Below, one piece after another: positions 1 to 8,527 of a stretch of 64,000 nucleotides of DNA. The notes beneath the pieces were generated by a model, which worked only from the letters and a program-made list of their open reading frames with translations, made no database searches and was not told the origin of the DNA. The position numbers were made by a program, and so were the translations under genes. How positions within the stretch are numbered: the stretch's first letter is position 1; every line of letters begins with the position of its first letter. Origin of the DNA: Pseudogracilibacillus sp037072025 (GTDB taxonomy: Bacteria; Bacillota; Bacilli; Bacillales; Amphibacillaceae); the NCBI RefSeq assembly GCF_037072025.1, contig NZ_JAXHDD010000011.1, positions 1-64,000 of the forward strand, in the 5' to 3' direction.

Positions 1-19
1 AGTCGAGATGGAGGTTTAT

Positions 20-160
20 ATGTTATTGAAAGACATACTAGAAAAAGATTTTAATAAAATAGTCGAGGACGTTTGACAGATCCACAACAAGAGCTCAACT
101 ACTCTCCGTACAGTACCTGACTTGGATTAAATATGGCAGATGATGCAAGAAAAGTAGTCT
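20..160 (+). pseudogene. Truncated 5' copy of the 4Fe-4S ferredoxin subunit gene
   Basis: These bases closely match the first ~140 bases of the iron-sulfur subunit gene at 20319, including the ATG and the N-terminal codons for LLKD. The copy has a one-base-class deletion near 65-70 (GTCGAGGACG against GTGGATGAACG) and a TGA where the intact gene reads CCAAAC. Similarity stops abruptly near 160 and repeat DNA follows. The left window edge prevents seeing upstream DNA. It is a dead partial duplication that cannot make a protein. Confidence 0.85.
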
Positions 161-170
161 CGGCATGTTG

Positions 171-275
171 TAATTCCACTCCACGTGATGAGGCAGCGAC
201 TCAACATCTTTCCGATCCACTCCACTGATAAAGCGGCCACTCGACATCTTCCTAATCCAATCCAAATCATCAACA
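171..275. repeat. 20-bp-period degenerate repeat array (GTCGAGT family)
   Basis: ACTC-starting units recur at about 178, 199, 219, 239 and 259, so the period is 20-21 bp. The best preserved units read ACTCAACATCTT and ACTCGACATCTT. On the other strand this is AAGATGTCGAGT, the same core as the arrays near 40.0 and 43.4 kb. No coding potential is evident. Confidence 0.7.
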
Positions 276-290
276 ACATATCTTCTCAGT

Positions 291-1442
291 CTAATAATTC
301 CCCTTAGTTAATCGAGTTATTAGCTTAGATAATAAGTAACACCTTTCTGTTAAAGAGCTTACCTCTAAATATTCATCTTCACTATGAAGTTCTCCCCCTA
401 TAGGACCTAAACCATCAATAGTAGCAACTCCAACTTCGGAAGGAAATGAAGCATCTGATCCACCGCCAGTATGAGTATCTTTAAGTTCAAGGCCGATGGA
501 ACGACCTACCTCTTTTACAACTTCAACTAGTTCTAAATTCTTTTGAGTTAGCTCCATAGGTTGTCGACCAAGACCTCCTTCTAAAATTATTTCAGCTCCT
601 TCTACATTTGGTTGTGAACATATTTCTTCGATTTTTTTAGCAAGCCTTTTCCCTTGTTCTATACTAGATATTCGAATATCAATAGATGCTTCCGCTTTAT
701 CGGGTATGACATTTACAGCTTCACCTCCTTCAACTATTCCTACACTAATCGAAATTCCTTCGTCCAAGCTATTTAATTCTTCAAGTTCGACAATTTTATA
801 AGCTAATTCCTCAATAGCACTGACCCCTTCTTCTGGGGATACTCCAGCATGAGCAGCTCTTCCTTTTACAGTTAATTGATAGCACCCTCCGCCCCTTCTT
901 GACGATACGATAGATCCATCTTCACGTGCAGGTTCCATCACTAACGCATACTTTTTTGTTTCTGAAATTTTTCTAATCAACTGTTTAGAAGTAGGAGAGC
1001 CAATTTCTTCATCACTAGTTAATAGAATACTAATGTTTTTATACGATTCATCTCCAATGTGAAAAAGTCGCTTAACCGAATAAAGTAACGTTACTAAACT
1101 CGATTTCATATCAATCACACCTGGTCCATAGGCACGATTATCTATTATTTTAAATGGACGAGCTGTTGTTGTTCCATCTGGAAATACAGTATCCATATGT
1201 GCGAGTAGGAGTATATCTGTTTCCGCAGCATCTTTATGTTGAATAACTAAATGATCTCCTAATGTGTCATTAATAATTCTTTGATAGTCAAAACCCATCT
1301 TTAAGTATTTCTTTATTAATATCTTGCCGATTCGATCAATTCCCTCTTTATTGTTTGAACCACTATCAATATTTACTAACTTTTCAATCAACTCAATCAT
1401 TGACTTCTCGCTTTCTTTTACAAAATCCATCTTATAATTCAC
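291..1442 (-). CDS. M20 family metallopeptidase, carboxypeptidase G2-like
   Basis: Zinc-dependent exopeptidase or deacylase of the M20A/ArgE-DapE-CPG2 group, 383 residues, probably cytosolic since no signal peptide is seen. Expected metal and catalytic residues are visible: H82-x-D84 in AHMDTVF, D111 in GVIDMK, the DEE at 144-146, E170 in MEPA, and H353 near the C terminus. A dimerisation-domain motif GRAAHAG lies near 194-200. It is the last gene of the peptide transporter operon, so it probably trims imported peptides or N-acyl amino acids. The start is probably GTG with a close AAGGA; an ATG four codons downstream is the alternative. Exact substrate unknown. Confidence 0.85.
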   Translation of the reverse strand: MNYKMDFVKESEKSMIELIEKLVNIDSGSNNKEGIDRIGKILIKKYLKMGFDYQRIINDTLGDHLVIQHKDAAETDILLLAHMDTVFPDGTTTARPFKIIDNRAYGPGVIDMKSSLVTLLYSVKRLFHIGDESYKNISILLTSDEEIGSPTSKQLIRKISETKKYALVMEPAREDGSIVSSRRGGGCYQLTVKGRAAHAGVSPEEGVSAIEELAYKIVELEELNSLDEGISISVGIVEGGEAVNVIPDKAEASIDIRISSIEQGKRLAKKIEEICSQPNVEGAEIILEGGLGRQPMELTQKNLELVEVVKEVGRSIGLELKDTHTGGGSDASFPSEVGVATIDGLGPIGGELHSEDEYLEVSSLTERCYLLSKLITRLTKGNY

Positions 1443-1483
1443 ATTCCTTATTTATAGTTATTGTATCGTTTCATTACACCAAG

Positions 1484-2473
1484 TTACTGCTTATTAACTA
1501 GATGACAAGCAACAAAATGTTCTTTCTCCTTTTCTTGAAATACCGGCAATTCATCTTTACAAATGTCAACAGCATACTTACATCTAGTATGAAACGGACA
1601 ACCTCTAGGAGGATTCACTGGATTGGGGATATCTCCTTCAATTAATTGTTCATTCTTGCTATCTCTAAGCATTGGGTCTGGGATTGGAATAGCTGCCATT
1701 AATCCCTCTGTATACGGGTGTTTCGGATTTTTGAAAAGCTGTTCTTTTGTAGCTAATTCAACAATTTTACCAAGATACATAACAGCAATTCGATCACTAA
1801 TATGCTTCACGACAGGTAATCCATGCGCTATAAAAATATAGGTTAAATTTAATTCTTTTTGTAGCTTAACTAAGAGATTTAATATTTGTGATTGAATGGA
1901 GACATCTAATGCTGATACAGGCTCATCACAGACAATAAGTTTTGGATGTAAGGCGATAGCACGAGCGATGCCGATCCGCTGTCTCTGTCCACCACTAAAC
2001 TGATGAGGATAACGATTCATATAGATCGGATTAAGTCCTACAAGTTCCATCAATTCTACTATCTGATTATGTAGCTGTTCCGACGACAACTTTTGATGCG
2101 TTCTTAATGGTTCAGCAATAAGATCAAACACTTTCATTCGGGGATTAAGCGAAGAATAAGGGTCTTGAAAAATCAATTGTAAATCCGCCCTTTTTCTTCG
2201 TAATTCTTTCTTTGATAAAGTTGTTAAATCCACACCATCAAAAATGATCTGCCCTTCTGTCGGATCTATTAATTGGACAATCAAATTCCCAGTAGTTGAT
2301 TTACCAGAGCCCGATTCTCCAACAATACCTAGTGTTTCTCCTTCTTTTACAAAAAAATCAATCCCGTCTACCGCATATAAATACTTTTTTTCTCGTTTAA
2401 AAAAGCCTTCTGAAACATTAAAATGTTTTTTTAATCCCTTTACTTCAAGTAGTTTTGGTTGTTTCACGTACAT
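1484..2473 (-). CDS. Oligopeptide/dipeptide ABC transporter ATP-binding protein, OppF/DppF type
   Basis: ATPase subunit energising peptide import. It shows Walker A GESGSGKST, signature FSGGQRQRIG, Walker B LIVCDEP, and the C-terminal Cys-rich oligopeptide-transporter extension (CPFHTRC...C) typical of the family. The reading frame opens at 2509, but the ATG at 2473 is preferred: it has GAGGAGAAGGAGG just upstream and begins directly before the conserved ATPase domain. The start overlaps the end of the OppD-like gene, implying translational coupling. Substrate class (peptide or nickel) cannot be told from the ATPase; the flanking peptidases favour peptides. Confidence 0.9.
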   Translation of the reverse strand: MYVKQPKLLEVKGLKKHFNVSEGFFKREKKYLYAVDGIDFFVKEGETLGIVGESGSGKSTTGNLIVQLIDPTEGQIIFDGVDLTTLSKKELRRKRADLQLIFQDPYSSLNPRMKVFDLIAEPLRTHQKLSSEQLHNQIVELMELVGLNPIYMNRYPHQFSGGQRQRIGIARAIALHPKLIVCDEPVSALDVSIQSQILNLLVKLQKELNLTYIFIAHGLPVVKHISDRIAVMYLGKIVELATKEQLFKNPKHPYTEGLMAAIPIPDPMLRDSKNEQLIEGDIPNPVNPPRGCPFHTRCKYAVDICKDELPVFQEKEKEHFVACHLVNKQ

Positions 2474-3446
2474 CGTCCTCCTTCTCCTCATGTAACCAGC
2501 AACGTACATAGTGATCCTTGTTTACCTCTAACATATGTGGAGGATTTGTACTACATTCTTTTAACGCAAATGGACAGCGGTCAACAAACCGACATCCAGT
2601 AGGATAATTTAATGGATTTGCAACCGTACCAGCAATCGATGTAAGCTCATCCTTTTCTTCATGTATTTTCGGAGTACTTTCTATGAGACCTTTCGTATAT
2701 GGATGCTTTGGATCACGGAATAATGTAAACACATCTGTATGTTCTACGATTTGACCAGCATACATGACAACGACGCGATCAGCCATTTCCGCAACTACTC
2801 CTAAATCATGGGTAATTAATAGAATGGAAGTGTTTGTTTCCTCGATAAGTTTCTTTAGTAACTGGAGAATTTGAGCCTGAATCGTTGCATCTAGAGCAGT
2901 AGTAGGTTCATCAGCAATAAGCAGGCGGGGACCACATGATAGTGCCATTGCAATCATAACCCGTTGCCTCATTCCACCACTTAATAAATGTGGATAAGAT
3001 TCCATTATTTGTTCTGCTCTAGGGATTCCAACTTGTCGCAAAAGATGAATACTTATTTCTCTTGCTTTCCTTTTATCCATCTTTTGATGTAGAATGATAG
3101 ATTCCGAAAGTTGATCGCCAATTTTTAAAACCGGGTTTAATGAAGTTAATGGCTCTTGAAAAATCATCGCTACATCATTTCCACGAATCTTCCGTAACTC
3201 CTTTTCTGATAACAAAGTTAGATCTTTTCCATCAAACAAAATTTCTCCTTCAACTATTTTTCCTGGTGAGTCGATTAATCCCATAATCGATAAAGATGTA
3301 ACGCTTTTACCTGAACCTGACTCGCCTACTAGTGCAACTGTTTCCCCTTCTTTAATAAAAAAAGAGACCTTATCTACTGCAGGAACAACTCCACTTTCAG
3401 TAAAGAAATATGTTTTTAAATAATTTATTTCCATGAGGTACTTCAT
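2445..3446 (-). CDS. Oligopeptide/dipeptide ABC transporter ATP-binding protein, OppD/DppD type
   Basis: Second ATPase of the peptide importer, 333 residues. Walker A GESGSGKS, signature LSGGMRQRV, Walker B LLIADEPTTALD and the C-terminal motif GCRFVDRCPFA place it in the DppD/OppD family, which pairs with the DppF-like subunit just downstream. AAAGGGG lies about 7 nt before the ATG. It follows the second permease by about 65 bp in the same operon and overlaps the next gene. Confidence 0.9.
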   Translation of the reverse strand: MKYLMEINYLKTYFFTESGVVPAVDKVSFFIKEGETVALVGESGSGKSVTSLSIMGLIDSPGKIVEGEILFDGKDLTLLSEKELRKIRGNDVAMIFQEPLTSLNPVLKIGDQLSESIILHQKMDKRKAREISIHLLRQVGIPRAEQIMESYPHLLSGGMRQRVMIAMALSCGPRLLIADEPTTALDATIQAQILQLLKKLIEETNTSILLITHDLGVVAEMADRVVVMYAGQIVEHTDVFTLFRDPKHPYTKGLIESTPKIHEEKDELTSIAGTVANPLNYPTGCRFVDRCPFALKECSTNPPHMLEVNKDHYVRCWLHEEKEDDVRETTKTT

Positions 3447-3511
3447 CTAAAAACCCCTTTCCGAACTGATTTCCAGCCATCCATCACAACACTATCCCGT
3501 AAAAATACCAT

Positions 3512-4447
3512 TTACTTATTTAACCTAGGATCCAAAATATCTCGAAGCCAATCCCCCAAAAAGATAATTCCTAAAACCGTAATCGTAATCGCAATCCCAG
3601 GAAAGGTAGCCAACCACCAACTTGTTGCAATATAGTCCCGACCATCACTTAGAATCGTTCCCCATGAAACTTGAGGAGGTTGAATTCCTAACCCTAAAAA
3701 GCTTAAAGAAGCTTCTAAAATAATAGTCGTTGCTACGCTTAAGGTCGAAATAACGATAAAAGAAGAAATAACATTCGGGAAAAGATGTCTTATAATAATA
3801 TTCCTATTTTTTACCCCCATTGATTTCGCAGCACGGACAAAGTCTCTTTCTTTCAGCGAAAGGGATTCGCCACGAACCATACGGGCATAAACGACCCAAT
3901 TCGTAATTCCTAAAACGACGATTAAAGTTGTAACTCCTGATCCAAATACACTTATAATAACTAACGCAAATAAGATATTAGGCACCGCTAAAAATGAATC
4001 GACTAAGCGCATAAGTAGATGATCAAAAATCCCTCCATAAAAACCAGCAAGTAAGCCGATAACGATACCAATTATTCCTGCTAAAATAACAGATGTAATT
4101 CCTACTAATAATGAAATCTGTGAACCATAAATAACTCGACTTAAAATATCCCTGCCGACATTATCCGTTCCTAGGATATGTTTATTACTTCCTCCCTCCA
4201 TCCATGCTGGTGGTTTATGAACTTCCGTCGGGTTCACTACGTTCGGATCATATGGTGCTAAAATTGGAGCAAATATCGCAACGAAAACAATGAAAATAAC
4301 AATAACAAGACCAACCGTTCCTGTCTTACTCTGAAGCAATAAATTGAACCATCTTTTTACTTTTGACACTTTTCTTCCAACCGTTTTGTTCATTGACTCC
4401 TCTATCACCGCGCTATTTTTCATTTGTTCTTCGTTCAATACCTTCAC
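3512..4447 (-). CDS. Peptide ABC transporter permease, DppC/OppC type
   Basis: Inner membrane permease of the BPD_transp_1 family, 311 residues. One N-terminal membrane helix (about 37-62) precedes a periplasmic-side segment with LGTDNVGRDILSRV, the standard DppC motif, then about five helices. The EAA loop near ERDFVRAAKSMGV contacts the ATPase. It forms the channel with the DppB-like permease encoded 8 bp upstream. Confidence 0.9.
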   Translation of the reverse strand: MKVLNEEQMKNSAVIEESMNKTVGRKVSKVKRWFNLLLQSKTGTVGLVIVIFIVFVAIFAPILAPYDPNVVNPTEVHKPPAWMEGGSNKHILGTDNVGRDILSRVIYGSQISLLVGITSVILAGIIGIVIGLLAGFYGGIFDHLLMRLVDSFLAVPNILFALVIISVFGSGVTTLIVVLGITNWVVYARMVRGESLSLKERDFVRAAKSMGVKNRNIIIRHLFPNVISSFIVISTLSVATTIILEASLSFLGLGIQPPQVSWGTILSDGRDYIATSWWLATFPGIAITITVLGIIFLGDWLRDILDPRLNK

Positions 4448-4454
4448 TCCTCCC

Positions 4455-5372
4455 CTAGTTATATTTAATACGAGGATCTAAAATCCGATACAAAATATCA
4501 GCTATAAGATTCATCAATATAACGATAACGGCAATGGTAATGACAGCAGCTTGTACAATTGCCATATCTCTCGTATGAACTGCCTGAATGAGTAACTGTC
4601 CCAACCCTGGCCATGAAAAGACCGTTTCTGTTATTAATGTGCCACCAATTAATGTTGATGTTTGTAACGCTGTTATCGTTATGACGGGAATTAGTGAATT
4701 ACGAAATGCATGTTTGTAAACTACTTTAAAAGAATGCAACCCTTTACTCCTTGCTGTTTTAATATAATCTTGACTAAGAACTTCTATCATATTTGACCGA
4801 ATAAGTCTTGTCATTTCAGCAGCTATACCTGTTCCAAGTGTTACGGCTGGAAGGATGAGATGAGCAATCGTTCCTCTCCCCGTCACGGGAAATAAACCTA
4901 AATGTACAGAAAAGATTAAAATCAACATAATCCCTAACCAAAAATTCGGCATTGCTTTTCCGATGACTGCTCCACCTGTTGCAAGTAAATCGATACTCGT
5001 ATTTCTTTTCGTAGCAGACCAAATTCCTAAAGGTACCGATATGATAATTGCTACAATAATAGCAGCAATTCCTAATTCTAATGAAGCAGGTAAGCGTTCC
5101 ATTACTAATTTAAAAGCATCTTCCCCATAACGAAAGGACTCCCCAAAATCTCCTTGTACAAGTTGCAGCAAATAATTCCCATATTGGACAATAAACGGCT
5201 GATCAAGACCTAACGACTCCCTTAACAATGCGATGTCTTCTGTAGATGCATCCTCTGGTAACATTAAAGCAACAGGATCTCCCGCAATAAAAACAAGTGC
5301 AAATACAATGAAGGAAATAATAATTAACACAGGAATTATTTGAGCAATTATTTTTAACAGATAATTAAACAA
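4455..5372 (-). CDS. Peptide ABC transporter permease, DppB/OppB type
   Basis: Membrane permease of 305 residues with an N-terminal helix, the DppB N-terminal region (ESLGLDQPFIVQYGNYL), an EAA-like loop at DYIKTARSKGL and about six helices in all. It pairs with the DppC-like protein. A strong hairpin lies between this gene and the binding-protein gene upstream, so permease expression is probably lower than that of the binding protein. Confidence 0.9.
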   Translation of the reverse strand: MFNYLLKIIAQIIPVLIIISFIVFALVFIAGDPVALMLPEDASTEDIALLRESLGLDQPFIVQYGNYLLQLVQGDFGESFRYGEDAFKLVMERLPASLELGIAAIIVAIIISVPLGIWSATKRNTSIDLLATGGAVIGKAMPNFWLGIMLILIFSVHLGLFPVTGRGTIAHLILPAVTLGTGIAAEMTRLIRSNMIEVLSQDYIKTARSKGLHSFKVVYKHAFRNSLIPVITITALQTSTLIGGTLITETVFSWPGLGQLLIQAVHTRDMAIVQAAVITIAVIVILMNLIADILYRILDPRIKYN

Positions 5373-5389
5373 TGAATGTCACTCCTTTT

Positions 5390-5418
5390 AAAAAAGAGTG
5401 GATGAACCACTCTTTTTT
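5390..5418 (-). terminator. Intra-operon hairpin with T-run after the binding-protein gene
   Basis: AAAAAAGAGTGG and CCACTCTTTTTT form a 12-bp perfect stem around a 5-nt loop, overlapping the stop codon of the binding-protein gene. It is a likely partial terminator or mRNA 3' stabiliser between the abundant binding protein and the permease genes. Confidence 0.75.
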
Positions 5419-6982
5419 ATTTTCTTGTAATCGTTTCAACATAAATCATTTCATCCATTGTCGGTTCGTATTGTATTCGGTCACTTACACCAATATTAAT
5501 AGATTCTTGATGTAAAACAATATGTGCCGTATCGTCTGCCAAAAGCTCCTGTGCTTCTTTGTATTGTTCTTCTCGTTCTTCTACATTCATATTTTGTTCA
5601 GCTGCCTCTAGAAGCTCTTCTACCTCTTCATTCAAATAATCAATCTGACCTTCAAATCGTTCATAGTTATACCAGTCTAAAGCATTAGCAGCATCGAACA
5701 TTGAGTTCCCAAGTCCAAGTAAGAAGGCATCTTCATTTTCTCCAGCATTTCTCATTTCCACAAAATTACTCCATTCTAAAAACTCTAAATTTACTTTAAT
5801 TCCTACCTCGCTTAACATCCCTGTTACCATTTCAGCAATTTCAGCATCTTGTAAATAACGTCCTCGAGGAGAATGAAATGTCATTTCAAATCCATCTGGG
5901 TATCCCGCTTCTTTCAATAGTTCTTTCGATTTTTCTGGGTCATAGTTATACGTATCATATAAGTCTTCATGAAAACCAAAGTTTCCTGGAGCGACACGTG
6001 TAATCGTCGGCACTCCTGATCCGTGCAAAATATTATCGATAATTGCTTGATTATCTATTGCATAATCAATAGCCTGACGTACCTTTTTATCAGCGGTAGG
6101 GTAACCTTCCGTTGACCGTAGAAATATCATTAATGTCCGATTAGAAGTTTCTTGAGCTAAAGATACTCCCTCTGTGGAATTAATTCTATCCCAATCACTT
6201 GGCGGCATATTTACAGCAAGATCTACTCCTCCTGTTAATAATTCAGATACTCTTGTAGAATTTTCAGGAATAATTCGAAAAACTACTTTATCCCATTCTT
6301 CATTTTTCCCTTTAAAATAGTCTTCATAGACTTCAAATTCTATTCTGTCATCTCGAATCCAGTTCACAAACTTAAATGGACCAGTGCCGATGGGCTCTTT
6401 TAAAAAATGTTCCATTCCATTTTCTTCAATATATCTCGCTGGCAAAATAGCTGAACCAATTCGGGAAATTCTATTTAATAATGCTGGTTCAGGATTATGA
6501 GTAATAATCCGAAATGATAAATCATCAATAATTTCCACTTCTTTAATTTGGTTATAGTTGATATGGTCAAGCAAGTTAGAATCGTGTGCTACACGCTCAA
6601 GCGAGAACTTCACATCCTCTGAAGTAAGTTCATCCCCATTATGAAAGGTAACCCCATCTTTTAATGTCATTTCCCACGTAGTATCATCAATTAGTTCATA
6701 CGTATCAACCAATTCTGGTTCGATTTCTCCTGTGTCATTATCTCGTTTAAATAAATAATTAAACATATTCACATGAATCGATTCTGTCGATGTGTTGACA
6801 TGGTCGTGCACATCAAATGTCACCATATCAGTACCAAGAGCAATCTCTAACGTTCTGTCCTCTTTATTAGTTGAACTTGTACCACCACCATCCGAACCGC
6901 TCTTCTTAGCTCCGTTTGAACAAGCAACTAGCAAACTTATAAGTAGAATTAAACCAATTATGAAGACCCTTTTCTTTTCCAT
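5417..6982 (-). CDS. Peptide ABC transporter substrate-binding lipoprotein (SBP family 5)
   Basis: Extracytoplasmic solute receptor for the peptide importer, about 521 residues. A lipoprotein signal peptide ends in LLVAC, so the Cys is acylated and the protein is membrane-anchored. The family 5 pattern is clear (TWEMTLKDGVTFHNGDELTSEDVKFS, read as separated blocks; KEPIGTGPFKF). The frame opens at 6997, but ATGAGGGGGAAAGAG there contains the ribosome binding site for the ATG at 6982, which is chosen. Substrate may be a peptide or N-acyl amino acid, judging from the neighbouring hydrolases. Confidence 0.9.
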   Translation of the reverse strand: MEKKRVFIIGLILLISLLVACSNGAKKSGSDGGGTSSTNKEDRTLEIALGTDMVTFDVHDHVNTSTESIHVNMFNYLFKRDNDTGEIEPELVDTYELIDDTTWEMTLKDGVTFHNGDELTSEDVKFSLERVAHDSNLLDHINYNQIKEVEIIDDLSFRIITHNPEPALLNRISRIGSAILPARYIEENGMEHFLKEPIGTGPFKFVNWIRDDRIEFEVYEDYFKGKNEEWDKVVFRIIPENSTRVSELLTGGVDLAVNMPPSDWDRINSTEGVSLAQETSNRTLMIFLRSTEGYPTADKKVRQAIDYAIDNQAIIDNILHGSGVPTITRVAPGNFGFHEDLYDTYNYDPEKSKELLKEAGYPDGFEMTFHSPRGRYLQDAEIAEMVTGMLSEVGIKVNLEFLEWSNFVEMRNAGENEDAFLLGLGNSMFDAANALDWYNYERFEGQIDYLNEEVEELLEAAEQNMNVEEREEQYKEAQELLADDTAHIVLHQESINIGVSDRIQYEPTMDEMIYVETITRK

Positions 6983-6998
6983 CTCTTTCCCCCTCATT

Positions 6999-8183
6999 TC
7001 ATTCGTTATTTAAATACTCCATTGCAAATTGCGCTAACAACGCAGAACCAAACGGTAACGCATCTTCATCAACATCAAACAGTGGATGATGATTCGGGTA
7101 TATACATTCTTTTTCATCATTAAAAATTCCTAATCGAAAGAAAATGCCAGGTACTTTTTCTGTATAATATGAAAAGTCCTCCCCTCCCATACTTGGCTGA
7201 ACGATAGTTAGCTTGTTCGAACCAAGAATTTTTTCGGAAGCCTTGTGTAAAATCGGAATTAGCTTCTCTTCATTTTTAACTGCTGGATAACCTGAAACGT
7301 AGCGAAATGTATAAGTTGCACCCATCCCTCCACATATTCCTTGAATATACTGTTCCATTTTTTTCATCATGTCTTTCCGCTGATCTCTATCTAGTAATCT
7401 AACCGTTCCTTCAAGCTTGACCGAAGGCGCAATGACATTTCTTTTATATCCGCCACTTATTTTCCCGATTGTTAAAACGGTAGGCGTGAGCGGATCCGTT
7501 GTCCGACTTACAATTTGCTGTAAAGAAGATACAATCTCAGCAGCAATAGGGATAGAATCTACAGATAGATGAGGATGTGCCGCATGACCACCTTCGCCAA
7601 TTATTTCAATGTCAAAAGAGTCTGCAAAAGCTGTTGCATTTCCTTTTGCCACTGCAATCTCTCCCGTTTTAGCTGTCGGATGAACATGTAACCCAGCTAT
7701 CACGTCCACTTTAGGGGTATCTAATACACCTTCCTTCACCATTTCACTTGCTCCAGCGAAACCTTCTTCTGCAGGTTGGAAAATAAACTTAATGTTTCCC
7801 TTTTTAGGTCTTTGGCTATGTAAAAGATAAGCCGCACCAATAAGCATTGCTGTATGAGCATCATGTCCACATAAATGAGCGATCCCTTCTCTTTTTGATG
7901 CATATCGTTTCTCTTTTCCATCTTGTATTGGTAGCGCATCCATATCCGCTCGAAGCGCAACTGTAGGACCTGGTTCTTCACCGTGTAGTATTGCTACAAT
8001 CCCAGTTTTTGAAATTGGATGTTGCAACTCAAAGTCTAAGTGAACTAACTTATTAATGATAAATTTAGAAGTCTCATATTCTTGAAACGATAACTCTGGA
8101 TGTTCATGTAAATGACGACGCCAATCAATTAACGTCTGTTTTAGTTTTAGAGCTTCCTTTAAAAATTCCAGTTTATTTGTCAT
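6999..8183 (-). CDS. M20D family amidohydrolase (N-acyl amino acid / hippurate hydrolase type)
   Basis: Metal-dependent amidohydrolase, 394 residues, no signal peptide. Family landmarks: RADMDALP, HLCGHDAHTAML with the metal-binding Cys and His, PAEEG, GLHVHP and the C-terminal NHHPLFD His. These enzymes release free amino acids from N-acyl or indole-amino acid conjugates. It is first in the minus-strand operon, 16 bp before the binding-protein gene, and divergent from an amino acid permease, suggesting uptake and cleavage of acylated amino acids or peptides. Confidence 0.9.
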   Translation of the reverse strand: MTNKLEFLKEALKLKQTLIDWRRHLHEHPELSFQEYETSKFIINKLVHLDFELQHPISKTGIVAILHGEEPGPTVALRADMDALPIQDGKEKRYASKREGIAHLCGHDAHTAMLIGAAYLLHSQRPKKGNIKFIFQPAEEGFAGASEMVKEGVLDTPKVDVIAGLHVHPTAKTGEIAVAKGNATAFADSFDIEIIGEGGHAAHPHLSVDSIPIAAEIVSSLQQIVSRTTDPLTPTVLTIGKISGGYKRNVIAPSVKLEGTVRLLDRDQRKDMMKKMEQYIQGICGGMGATYTFRYVSGYPAVKNEEKLIPILHKASEKILGSNKLTIVQPSMGGEDFSYYTEKVPGIFFRLGIFNDEKECIYPNHHPLFDVDEDALPFGSALLAQFAMEYLNNE

Positions 8184-8527
8184 TCTTTTTCACCTCGATT
8201 CAATAATATGATCTTTTTATTACATATGTTGTTTGATCTTTGTGCCATCAGTACATTTATTGAACATTACAAGATTCTGTTTCAAAATATGATTCTACGA
8301 TTAAAAATATTCTCCTATTATTAACATAAGTGTTTCATTCACAAGATTTCCTGCCATCATTCGATTCCTTTCTTTCTGTTTAGCTCATTTTTCCCTGCTC
8401 ATATTTTCACATGCATTTAATATTCATCTCTAGTTAAAAAAATTTGAACTACATATGAATAAATCAAGTAATGGGAGAATAAGCCTTTACTAACACAATG
8501 ATTATTTTGAAAGGAAAGGTGGTTAAG
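8184..8527. other. Divergent intergenic region
   Basis: About 340 bp between the amidohydrolase operon and the APC permease. It must hold both promoters. It is AT-rich, and I could not pick convincing -35/-10 pairs or an operator. No small gene is apparent. Confidence 0.5.

Noticed and set aside
8240..8270. TGGCAC on the minus strand as a sigma-54 (-24) promoter element
   Set aside because: The expected -12 TTGCA is absent (TCAAA instead), so the match is chance-level.
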